From Candidatus Eiseniibacteriota bacterium (GTDB lineage: Bacteria > Eisenbacteria > RBG-16-71-46), in assembly GCA_005893185.1 (NCBI GenBank), contig VBOS01000062.1, positions 1-11,593 on the forward strand: a stretch of DNA of 11,593 nucleotides, read 5' to 3'. Positions within the stretch are counted from its first letter, which is position 1. Each line of letters begins with the position of its first letter. The notes below the pieces were generated by a model. That model was given only the letters and a program-made list of their open reading frames with translations, was not told the origin of the DNA and searched no databases. Shown here in pieces: positions 1-6,076 of the stretch. The position numbers and the translations under genes are program-made.

Positions 1-489
1 GATCTCGTTCTTCTGCCGCAGCTCGCCCACGAGCCGGCGGTTGATGGCCTTGAGCCGGCGATTCGCGATGCCGCGCTCCACGATCTGCTGCACGTCGTCG
101 AGATCGAAGGGCTTGGTGACGTAGTCGTAGGCTCCTTCGCGCAGCGCGTCGATCGCCGTGGAAGCGGAGGCGTAGCCGGTCACGACGATGACTGCCACCT
201 CCGGGTCTTCGCGCTTGGCAAAGCGCATGACCTCGAGGCCGGAGAGACCGGGCAGATTGATGTCGGTGAGCACCAGGTCGGGCTTGATCTCGGGGATGAG
301 CCGGACCGCTTCCTCACCGCTCAGGGCCACCGACAGCGCGTAGCCTTCGCCTGAGAGAAACTCACGAAACACCTCGACGACCGATGGCTCGTCGTCGACG
401 ACCAGCACGCGCGCGGGCTCGAGACCTTCGCCGTCCGCGCCCGGGACGGCCGCCGCCCGCGAGGCCGAGCCGTGCGGTTTGGGATCCAT
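1..489 (-). CDS. Response regulator, receiver domain with coiled-coil extension (partial)
   Basis: Receives phosphate from a histidine kinase; the output domain lies beyond the left edge of the window. I translated 163 residues. About 27 loosely ordered residues are followed by a complete receiver domain: acidic pair D32-D33 (VVDDEP), phospho-acceptor D76 (LTDINLPGLSG), switch T104 (VVTGY) and conserved K126 (VTKPF). A charged helix (about 138-163) then leads into whatever follows, typical of a linker to a GAF, PAS, kinase or effector domain. The ATG at 489 is 21 nt after the stop of the GGDEF-like gene, with no strong Shine-Dalgarno, so the true start could differ. It is the last visible member of the sigma-54 operon and, unlike the operon's first receiver protein, keeps all catalytic residues. 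The receiver call is secure; the output function is unknown. Confidence 0.9.
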   Translation of the reverse strand, partial: MDPKPHGSASRAAAVPGADGEGLEPARVLVVDDEPSVVEVFREFLSGEGYALSVALSGEEAVRLIPEIKPDLVLTDINLPGLSGLEVMRFAKREDPEVAVIVVTGYASASTAIDALREGAYDYVTKPFDLDDVQQIVERGIANRRLKAINRRLVGELRQKNEI

Positions 490-510
490 GTCGGGAACCG
501 TGGCCGCGCT

Positions 511-1390
511 TCAGTGCGTGGGCGTGGGATCGGGCAGCGCCAGGCGGCGCCGCACGGACTTCCGGGCCACCCCCAGCGCCTGATCGAGCTGGCCGATGAG
601 CTCGAGGGCCTCGATCCCGTCGCGCGGGCCGGAGGCCACGCTGGCGGCGGCGCTCAGGCGGCCGACGCGCGCGAAGCGGTGCTCCTCGACCGCGCGCTGC
701 AGCCGTTCGGCGCAGCGCACCGCCGCTCCGATCTCGGTCTCGGGAAGGATCACCACGAAGCGGTCGGCCTCGAGCCGCGCGAGCACGTCGGACTCCCGAC
801 ACTGGAGCTTGAGGAGGAGCGCCGCCTCCGCCAGCACCGCGTCGCCGATCCCCCGTCCGTAGCGAGCGTTGAGCGCCCCGAAGTGGTCGAGATCGAGGGC
901 GACCGCGCCGAGCGGGAGGCCGTGGCGGCGCGCGCGCGCCAGCTCCTCGGCGAGGCGCGCATGGAACGCGCGGAGGTCGGGAAGCCCGGTCACCGGGTCG
1001 CGCCCGGGCTGCTGGCGCAGCTGCTCCAGCTCGAGGCGCGCGCCGACGGCGGCACCCAGCGCGCCGGAAGCTGTGCGCACCAGGCCGAGCTGCGACGGGC
1101 GCCAGCGCTGGCCGGGGCGCGCCTTCAGGTCGAGCGTGCCGACGCGCTGGCTGCCACGGGCCACATGCGAGCCACGGCTCGATCGCTCCGCTCTCCCCGC
1201 GCGCATGGAGCGCCACCGCGTCGCAATCGAATGCCTCGCGCAGGGAATCCAGCGCACGCTCGAGCGCCCGGGGATCCACCGAGCCGCCGAGCAGCGCCTC
1301 GCACGCAGCCCACAGCGATCGCGACGCGCGCCGGCGCTCGACCACGCCCGCATGCGGGCCGTCCCCGGCCCGCACCGCCCCCTCGTCCAC
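511..1390 (-). CDS. GAF-like plus degenerate GGDEF protein (frameshifted; predicted c-di-GMP receptor)
   Basis: The C-terminal half (roughly 511-1010) is a GGDEF domain: RDPVTGLPDLRAF entry, metal/substrate segment DLDHFGALNARYG, then RESD-VLARL-EADRF-VVILPET. The GGDEF signature has become EADRF, so cyclase activity is not expected, while the inhibitory-site RxxD (RESD) sits exactly five residues upstream, as in c-di-GMP-binding family members. The N-terminal part looks like a GAF domain (for example EAFDCDAVALHARGE and EPWLACGPW) but lies in another frame: good coding sense switches frame around 1135-1160, and the 880-nt span is not a multiple of three. This is a true frameshift or a consensus error. 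The start is uncertain; I chose the GTG at 1390, which overlaps the end of the upstream DHp gene, and a GTG a few codons later behind GAGGGG is an alternative. The TGA is 511-513. It probably acts as a c-di-GMP-sensing module in the flagellar operon. Confidence 0.75.
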
Positions 1391-1427
1391 GGCGGGCGCG
1401 GGATCTGCAGCTGCGTCGGACTTCGGG

Positions 1428-1829
1428 TCAGGCGGCGCGGGACGCCGGGTCCGACCCGAGGAACGCGCTCCTCGCGTCCCCGAGACGCGCCACCGCTTCT
1501 TGGATTCGCTGCGACTCACGGATCACGACCTCCAATCGTTCGCGGACGCCCGGCTGCTCGGCGACCGGACTCCTCAGGATGAGCTGCGCGTTCCCCCGGA
1601 TGCCGACCAGGGCGTTGTTGATCTCGTGGTGCGCCCCGAACAGCTCCGCGAGATGCGCGTTCCATTCCTGCTGCGCGCGCCACCACGCCTCGAGGGCCGC
1701 ACGCAGCTCGCGCGCGCCGTCGCCGCCCTGCTCCGCCTCGACTGCCGCGAGCGCCGCGATCATCCGCGCGTGCAGCGCGGCGGAGGGCGGCGGCTTCACG
1801 GCGGGCGCCGGCTCGCGCTCACGCCTCAA
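1428..1829 (-). CDS. Stand-alone histidine kinase DHp (HisKA) domain protein, no ATPase domain
   Basis: A 133-residue protein. Residues 23-65 are helical and rich in Ala/Glu/Trp. They are followed by an H-box (GAHHEINNALVGIRGNAQLIL, with H68 the expected phospho-acceptor) and a second helix (VRERLEVVIRESQRIQEAVARL). These are the two helices of a HisKA dimerisation/phosphotransfer domain of the NtrB-like type. The frame stops at 1428 without N, G1, F or G2 boxes, so there is no ATP-binding domain. The start is a TTG at 1829 whose TTGA overlaps the fliA stop; a GAGGAGAAG Shine-Dalgarno lies about 6-8 nt upstream. A GTG ten codons in is an alternative. It could work as a histidine phosphotransfer protein between kinases and the two receivers of this operon, or as a dimerising inhibitor of a full kinase. 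Domain identity is fairly sure; function is inference. Confidence 0.75.
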   Translation of the reverse strand: MRREREPAPAVKPPPSAALHARMIAALAAVEAEQGGDGARELRAALEAWWRAQQEWNAHLAELFGAHHEINNALVGIRGNAQLILRSPVAEQPGVRERLEVVIRESQRIQEAVARLGDARSAFLGSDPASRAA

Positions 1830-2650
1830 GCAGCCTTCTCCTCGACCAGCGCCTTCTGCAGCCGCAGCCTGAGCCGGGCCATGGCGCGGGTGTGGACCTG
1901 TGAGACACGCGACTCGGAGATGCCCAGCGCGCGCCCGATCTCCTTCAGCGTGAGCCGCTCGTAGTAGTAGAGCGCGACCACCAGACGCTCCTGCTCCGGA
2001 AGCTGGTCGAGCGTGCGCAGCATCACGAGGCGCGTCTGATCTTCCTCGAGCCGCGATTCGACGTCGGAGGCGTTGGGATCGGGCAGGTGGTCGGCGAGCG
2101 TGCTGGGCTCCTGATCCTCCCCGGAGCGGCCCTCGTCGAGCGACACCAGGACCGCGCCGCGCACGTGATCGAGCAGGCGGTAGAAGTCGCCGCGCGTCAT
2201 CTTCATCTCGCGCGCCACCTCGTCCTCGGAAGCGGCGCGTCCCAGGCGCTGATCCAGCTTGCGCGTGATGCCGTCGAGGTTGCGGGCCTTGCGGCGCATC
2301 GAGCGCGATACCCAGTCGAGGGCGCGCAGCTGGTCGAGCACGGCGCCCTTGATCCGCCACACGGCGTAGGTCTCGAATTTCACGCCCTTCCTGGGATCGA
2401 ACTTCGCGTGGGCATCGAGCAGGCCCAGCACGCCGGCCGAGTAGAGGTCCTCGTGATCGACGTTGCGCGGCAGCGTGACCGCGACCCGCTCCACGACGTG
2501 CCGCACGAGCGGAGCGAACCGCTTGAGCAGATCATCCTTGGAGTAGATCACAGCCGCCGACGGCGGCGTGCGCTTGAGCGCAGCGCGCTGCGTGATCAAA
2601 CGGAGATGGAGAGACGGTCGGGTCGCGGTGGAGACGGCGGCTCGGGGCAT
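1826..2650 (-). CDS. fliA: RNA polymerase sigma-28 factor for flagellar genes (FliA/WhiG family)
   Basis: Directs RNA polymerase to late flagellar and chemotaxis promoters. The 274 residues contain region 2 (HEDLYSAGVLGLLDA, FDPRKGVKFETYAVWRIKGA, DWVSRSMRRKAR), region 3 (GRAASEDEVAREMKMT) and region 4 with its helix-turn-helix (LTLKEIGRALGISESRVSQVHTRA). There is no region 1.1, as expected for sigma-28. It carries about 35 extra N-terminal residues compared with typical 240-260 aa members. The start at ATG 2650 is supported by GAGAGGAG seven nt upstream, 15 nt after the flhG stop. It is followed by the DHp gene with a 4-nt overlap. A sigma-28-like promoter in front of csrA in this window and a FlgM-like frame further along provide a likely target and a likely inhibitor. 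Confidence 0.95.
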   Translation of the reverse strand: MPRAAVSTATRPSLHLRLITQRAALKRTPPSAAVIYSKDDLLKRFAPLVRHVVERVAVTLPRNVDHEDLYSAGVLGLLDAHAKFDPRKGVKFETYAVWRIKGAVLDQLRALDWVSRSMRRKARNLDGITRKLDQRLGRAASEDEVAREMKMTRGDFYRLLDHVRGAVLVSLDEGRSGEDQEPSTLADHLPDPNASDVESRLEEDQTRLVMLRTLDQLPEQERLVVALYYYERLTLKEIGRALGISESRVSQVHTRAMARLRLRLQKALVEEKAA

Positions 2651-2665
2651 CGTGTGGCTCCTCTC

Positions 2666-3571
2666 TCAGGCTTCCAGCCTTTGGGGCTGCTCGTGATCGA
2701 CGGCGGGATCGGTGGGAAGGACAACGCTCCACAGGCGCTCCGCGGCCGCGCGGTAGGCCGCGGCCGCGGGAGAATGGGGGAAGGTCGCGAACACCGGCTC
2801 CTGCCGGCGCACGGCTCGGGGAACCGCTGCGTCCAGCGGCACGGGCTCCCAGGTCTCGAGGTTCATCTGGAGGAAGCGCCGCGCGACGAGGCCGATGCGG
2901 TGCGATGTCTCCTCCGCCTCCTCCGCGCTTCCGGACTGGTTCACGATCAGATGCGGCGGGCGCGAAAGGCCCTGGTGATGGAGCAGCTTCATCAGCCCGT
3001 AGGCATCCGAAAACGCCGGCATCTCGGGCGTTGTGACGAGGAGCACGAGGTCCGCCGCCAGGCACAGCGACGTCACGGCGCGCGAGATCCCGGAGGCGGT
3101 GTCGATCACCATGAGGTCCGCTGAGGCTTCGAGCTGCGTGAGGCCGCGGAGCAGGAACTCGAGGCGTACGTCGTCGAGATCCGCGAGCTCGGGGGCTCCG
3201 GAGGCCGCGGGGATGAGCGTCACGCCGCGCGGCCCGGTGATCGCGATCTCCTCCAGCGTCTTCTCTCCCGCGCACACGTGCTGCAGGTCGTGCCGTGGGT
3301 GGAGGCCGAGCAGCAGGTCGAGGCTCGCTTGCGAGAAGTCGGCATCCACGAGCAGAACGCGTGCGCCGCGCTGGCCGAGCGCGACCGAGAGGTTCGCTGC
3401 GAGCGTGCTCTTGCCCACGCCCCCCTTGCCGCTGGCGATCACGACCAGCGGAACGTGCGGCCGGCTCCAGCGCGCCGGATGGCTCGCCTCGGTGCCGGGA
3501 TTGCCGCTTCCCGGCACGATGTGGAGCGCGTGGGGTCCGCGCCCGCCTGCGCTCGGCGGCGGCGCGCTCAT
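2666..3571 (-). CDS. flhG: FlhG/FleN-type MinD-like ATPase, flagellar number regulator
   Basis: A membrane-cycling P-loop ATPase that limits the number of polar flagella, usually acting with FlhF and a FleQ-type master regulator. The protein has 301 residues: a 40-residue Pro/Gly/His-rich leader, deviant Walker A GKGGVGKS (48-55), LLVDADFSQASLDLLLGL (switch I, with the FlhG-like DLLLGL), and switch II IDTASGIS (DTGAGIS or DTPAGI in relatives). The C-terminal half is typical (LIVNQSG, YRAAAERLW). The N-terminal DQAxxLR motif that in studied FlhG proteins stimulates FlhF GTPase is not visible, and no flhF lies in the window. The ATG at 3571 shares ATGA with the stop of the 93-aa gene, indicating translational coupling. 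MinD or ParA assignments are less likely given the adjacent fliA. Confidence 0.92.
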   Translation of the reverse strand: MSAPPPSAGGRGPHALHIVPGSGNPGTEASHPARWSRPHVPLVVIASGKGGVGKSTLAANLSVALGQRGARVLLVDADFSQASLDLLLGLHPRHDLQHVCAGEKTLEEIAITGPRGVTLIPAASGAPELADLDDVRLEFLLRGLTQLEASADLMVIDTASGISRAVTSLCLAADLVLLVTTPEMPAFSDAYGLMKLLHHQGLSRPPHLIVNQSGSAEEAEETSHRIGLVARRFLQMNLETWEPVPLDAAVPRAVRRQEPVFATFPHSPAAAAYRAAAERLWSVVLPTDPAVDHEQPQRLEA

Positions 3572-3849
3572 CGGATCCGGTCGCCGGGCCACGAGGCGTC
3601 CGCGCGCGGGGTGAAGCGCTCGATCGCCGAGCCCGGCAGCGCGAAGAGCGCGCTCAAGAACATCCAGTAGCGTTGGTGCTCGTGGCAGCGGGCCGTCGGC
3701 AGCTCGAGGCCGAGCCGCTCGAGTCTTCGCGACTCGGCGTCGAGCGTTGCGAGCGCGGCTTCGATCCGGTCGCGGCGGCCCCCGGCCCCCCGGGGAATCT
3801 CGCGACGGACATCGGAGCTGGCTGTGAGCGAAGCGGGCGACACGCTCAT
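3568..3849 (-). CDS. Hypothetical 93-aa protein coupled to flhG
   Basis: I do not recognise this protein. It has a polar, probably disordered start (1-24), an amphipathic charged helix (about 25-50, RRDRIEAALATLDAESRRLE then RLGLELP), and a second, more hydrophobic helix with aromatic residues (about 53-71, ARCHEHQRYWMFLSALFAL). It ends in a short polar tail. There is no signal peptide, and the second helix is too short and polar to be a convincing membrane span. Its ATG (3849, behind GGAGGG) overlaps the upstream receiver gene as ATGA, and its TGA overlaps the flhG start as ATGA, so the three are almost certainly co-translated. Very high third-position GC over the frame supports real coding. 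The position suggests a partner or adaptor of FlhG or of the pseudo-receiver; this is inference from context only. Confidence 0.8.
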   Translation of the reverse strand: MSVSPASLTASSDVRREIPRGAGGRRDRIEAALATLDAESRRLERLGLELPTARCHEHQRYWMFLSALFALPGSAIERFTPRADASWPGDRIR

Positions 3850-4328
3850 GCCCTCCGCGTCCGAGCCGCGCCGTCCGCGCGCGCGACCGGCTGCGCGCTC
3901 GCCGGCACCCGCGCGCGCCGGCCGGCCGGGGCACTCGGGGCGCGGGTTGCTGCGCCGCGGCGGCGGTCCGTGGTCGCGAGCGCCTGGCGCACCGAGCGGC
4001 GCAGGGCGTCGATCGGAAACGGCTTGGGGAAGCACTGGGACACTCCCGCCTTCTGGAGATCGCGGAGCACATCGGGAGTGCCGTCGGCGGTCACGATGAT
4101 GACGGGCTGGGCGTGGGGTCCGCGCCGCAGTTTGCGAGCGAGCTCGAGGCCGCTCATTCCCGGCAGCCGCAGCGAAGCGATCACCAGATCGCTGCGCCCG
4201 CTCTGCAGCCAGGCCCATGCTTCCTCGCCGCTCCGAAAGGTGTCGGTGGTGAAGCCGTCCTCCGTCAAACCTTCGGCCAGCGCCCAGGAAGTGCTGGGTT
4301 CGTCTTCGACGATGAGAATGTGAGGCAT
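3846..4328 (-). CDS. Atypical receiver-only protein lacking the phospho-acceptor Asp
   Basis: A 160-residue protein with a CheY-like receiver domain (1-about 118) and a 40-residue Arg/Ala/Pro-rich, probably unstructured tail; there is no output domain. It keeps the acidic pair (IVEDEP, E8-D9), the Thr switch (IIVTADG, T80) and the Lys (FPKPF, K102). In the phosphorylation loop DLVIASLRLPGMSG, however, the Asp position is Ser52. It therefore should not be phosphorylated in the usual way and probably works by constitutive protein-protein contact. The ATG at 4328 follows GAGGGAG by about 7 nt and lies 34 nt downstream of the -12 GC of a sigma-54 promoter, making it the first gene of the operon. 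It overlaps the next gene by ATGA. The receiver fold is certain; the partner is unknown (FlhG or the NtrC-type regulator are candidates by context). Confidence 0.9.
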   Translation of the reverse strand: MPHILIVEDEPSTSWALAEGLTEDGFTTDTFRSGEEAWAWLQSGRSDLVIASLRLPGMSGLELARKLRRGPHAQPVIIVTADGTPDVLRDLQKAGVSQCFPKPFPIDALRRSVRQALATTDRRRGAATRAPSAPAGRRARVPASAQPVARADGAARTRRA

Positions 4329-4361
4329 CGGGGGTCTCCCTCGGGTGGCGCGCAGGCTGGT

Positions 4362-4377
4362 TGCAGTCTGCGTGCCA
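4362..4377 (-). promoter_or_regulatory. Sigma-54 (RpoN) promoter of the flhG-fliA operon
   Basis: On the minus strand the sequence is TGGCACGCAGACTGCA, matching the TGGCACGNNNNTTGCW consensus, with GG and GC separated by exactly 10 nt. A start site about 12 nt past the GC gives a leader of about 24 nt to the ATG at 4328, with GAGGGAG in between. The gene for a sigma-54 activator (4646-6076) lies immediately upstream on the same strand, which strengthens the call. Confidence 0.8.
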
Positions 4378-4453
4378 CCTTCGGGCGGTCCACGAGGCCG
4401 AGAGGGATGGGCCGCGGCGGGGCGGGCGGAAGCGCTGGACCTAAGCCGGCCGA

Positions 4454-4478
4454 CGCCGGCAGCTCTTTCTGCCCGGCG
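4454..4478 (-). terminator. Strong GC hairpin between the NtrC-type gene and the sigma-54 operon
   Basis: The arms CGCCGGCAG (4454-4462) and CTGCCCGGCG (4469-4478) pair over 9 bp with one bulged base and a 6-nt loop. CTAA (4441-4444) and TTAG (4482-4485) could close it at the base. No T-run follows on either strand, so intrinsic termination is only a guess. A regulatory RNA structure is the alternative. Confidence 0.35.
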
Positions 4479-4596
4479 AAGTTAGGCCGGATGCCCGGAA
4501 CGGGATCCGGACCCGGAGGGCCAGGGCGGACGCCGGATGGAGCGAAACGCGAGTCATGCCACGCCCGGCGGGTGCATTTCGCCCGCCCAACCTCGT

Positions 4597-4615
4597 TGCG
4601 CCCCGCCCGGGCGCA
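4597..4615. promoter_or_regulatory. Perfect dyad TGCGCC-N7-GGCGCA
   Basis: A perfect 6-bp inverted repeat with a 7-bp spacer. It is about 31 nt past the stop of the NtrC-type gene and about 220 bp upstream of the sigma-54 promoter. The distance suits an enhancer-binding-protein site; a factor-independent terminator stem without a T-run is the other reading. Confidence 0.35.
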
Positions 4616-4645
4616 CGAATGGTTCCTGATCGGCCGCCGAAGGGC

Positions 4646-6076
4646 CTAGGGGGAAGCCTTCGGGTCCGCCTCCTCAGCATCGTCCTCCATGGCGAACTCC
4701 TTGAGCTTCGTCCGCAGCGTCTGGCGGGAGATGCCGAGGAGCTGGGCGGCGCGTGTCTTGTTCCCGCCGCAAACCCCGAGCGCGTGCTCGATCGCCAGCA
4801 TCTCGACCTCGGCCAGCGGGCGGACGACGCCGGGCGGGAACGGCGCGGGCGCACCCTCGCTCCCCGCCTCCGGCCGGCGCGTGAGCTCGCCCGGCAGGTG
4901 CTCGAGCCGGATCTCATCTTGGGCCTCGAGCAGCACGACGCGCTCGATCACGTTCTTGAGCTCGCGCACGTTGCCGGGCCATGCGTACTCGAGCATCGCC
5001 TGGAGGGCCTCCGGGTGAAGGCGCGCAGCGGGCCGGCCGAGCTCGCCGCAGAAGCGGCGGATGAAGTGCTCCGCCAGGAGCGGGATGTCCTCCCGCCGCT
5101 CGCGCAGGGGGGGCATCGAGATCGGAACGACGTTCAACCGGTAATAAAGGTCTTCGCGGAACTTCCCCTCCGCGACCGCGCGCGGCAGATCGCGATGCGT
5201 GGCCGCCACAACGCGCACGTCGACCGTGATGTCGGCCTGTCCCCCGACCCGGCGGAAGGTCCGGCTCTCGAGCACGCGCAGGAGCTTGGACTGGAGCTGC
5301 AGCGGCATCTCCCCGATCTCGTCCAGGAACAGCGTGCCGGCGTCCGCGAGATCGAACAGGCCCTTCTTGAAGTGCTTGGCGTCGGTGAAAGCACCCTTCT
5401 CGTGGCCGAAGAGCTGGCTCTCCAGCAGGTGCTCGGGGATGGCGCTGCAGTTGAGGTCGATGAAGGGACCGGACGCGCGCGCGCTGTGCGCGTGGACGTA
5501 GCGCGCCATCAGCTCCTTGCCGGACCCGGTCTCCCCGTGCAGCAGCACGGTCGCGGTGTTGCTGCGCGCCACCTTCTCGAGGCGCTGGAGCGCGCGCCTG
5601 AGCCCCGCGCTCTCGCCGAACAGCGCCTGGTCCGGCTGCGAGCCTTCGCGCAGGCGCTCGACCTCGTGCTTGAGGCGTGCGTGCTCGAGCGCGCGCCGCA
5701 CGACCACCTCGAGGTGCTCGAGGTAGGGCGGCTTCTTCTCGATGAAATCGTAGGCTCCGAGCCGCGTGGCCTGCACAGCGTGCTCGACGCCCCCGTGCCC
5801 GGTGAGCATGATCACCGGGAGCGCGGGATCCTCCTCGCGGATCCGCCGCAGCACCTGGAGCCCGTCCTCCTCCCCGAGCTTGAGGTCGAGCAGCACGACG
5901 TCGGCCCCGCGCTCGCGGATCTGCTCGAGCGCCTGCTGCCCGTCCGCTGCCTCGAGCGCGCAGAGCCCCGAATCCCGCGCCCACTCGCCGATGCTGAAGC
6001 GCAGCGAGGGCTCGTCGTCAACGATGAGCAGCGTGTGCGCGGTCTGAACGTGTGTCGGGATGTCGCCTTTCGCCAT
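4646..6076 (-). CDS. NtrC-family sigma-54-dependent response regulator (FlrC/FleR-like context)
   Basis: Activates sigma-54 RNA polymerase when phosphorylated. The 476 residues comprise: receiver 14-130 (IVDDEP, phospho-acceptor D64 in LLDLKL, T92, K114/K115); AAA+ domain about 151-380 with Walker A GETGSGKE (181-188), sigma-54 contact loop GAFTDA (228-233), Walker B TLFLDE (248-253) and the WPGNVREL sensor region; and a Fis-type helix-turn-helix near the C-terminus (NKTRAAQLLGISRQTLRTKL). The contact loop differs from the usual GAFTGA by Gly to Asp. The ATG at 6076 lies behind GTGGAG, inside the end of the kinase gene (59-nt overlap). Because the receiver begins only a few residues later, the overlap looks real. 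The sigma-54 promoter downstream is its most likely target. A precise orthologue name (FlrC, FleR, FlbD, PilR) cannot be given from sequence alone. Confidence 0.93.
   Translation of the reverse strand: MAKGDIPTHVQTAHTLLIVDDEPSLRFSIGEWARDSGLCALEAADGQQALEQIRERGADVVLLDLKLGEEDGLQVLRRIREEDPALPVIMLTGHGGVEHAVQATRLGAYDFIEKKPPYLEHLEVVVRRALEHARLKHEVERLREGSQPDQALFGESAGLRRALQRLEKVARSNTATVLLHGETGSGKELMARYVHAHSARASGPFIDLNCSAIPEHLLESQLFGHEKGAFTDAKHFKKGLFDLADAGTLFLDEIGEMPLQLQSKLLRVLESRTFRRVGGQADITVDVRVVAATHRDLPRAVAEGKFREDLYYRLNVVPISMPPLRERREDIPLLAEHFIRRFCGELGRPAARLHPEALQAMLEYAWPGNVRELKNVIERVVLLEAQDEIRLEHLPGELTRRPEAGSEGAPAPFPPGVVRPLAEVEMLAIEHALGVCGGNKTRAAQLLGISRQTLRTKLKEFAMEDDAEEADPKASP

Larger units (their letters stand above)
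4329..4645 (-). other. Intergenic region upstream of the sigma-54 operon, with several dyads
   Basis: This stretch lies between the stop of the NtrC-type gene and the first gene of the flagellar operon, and I see no convincing gene in it. Besides the sigma-54 promoter it holds: a perfect dyad TGCGCC-N7-GGCGCA at 4597-4615, about 30 nt after the NtrC-type stop; an imperfect ATGC...GCAT dyad at 4556-4577; and a strong hairpin at 4454-4478. The dyads upstream of the promoter could be enhancer sites for the activator or terminator hairpins of the upstream gene; none has a T-run. Confidence 0.6.

Noticed and set aside
472..1872. Long plus-strand open frame of 466 codons opposite the GGDEF, DHp and fliA genes
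   Set aside because: An antisense shadow caused by high GC. The translation has no family resemblance, while the minus strand encodes clear receiver, GGDEF, DHp and sigma domains.
4441..4500. GEMM-like string CCGGCCTAA in the region before the sigma-54 operon
   Set aside because: Only this short string resembles the riboswitch; the other conserved stretches and the three-way junction are missing.
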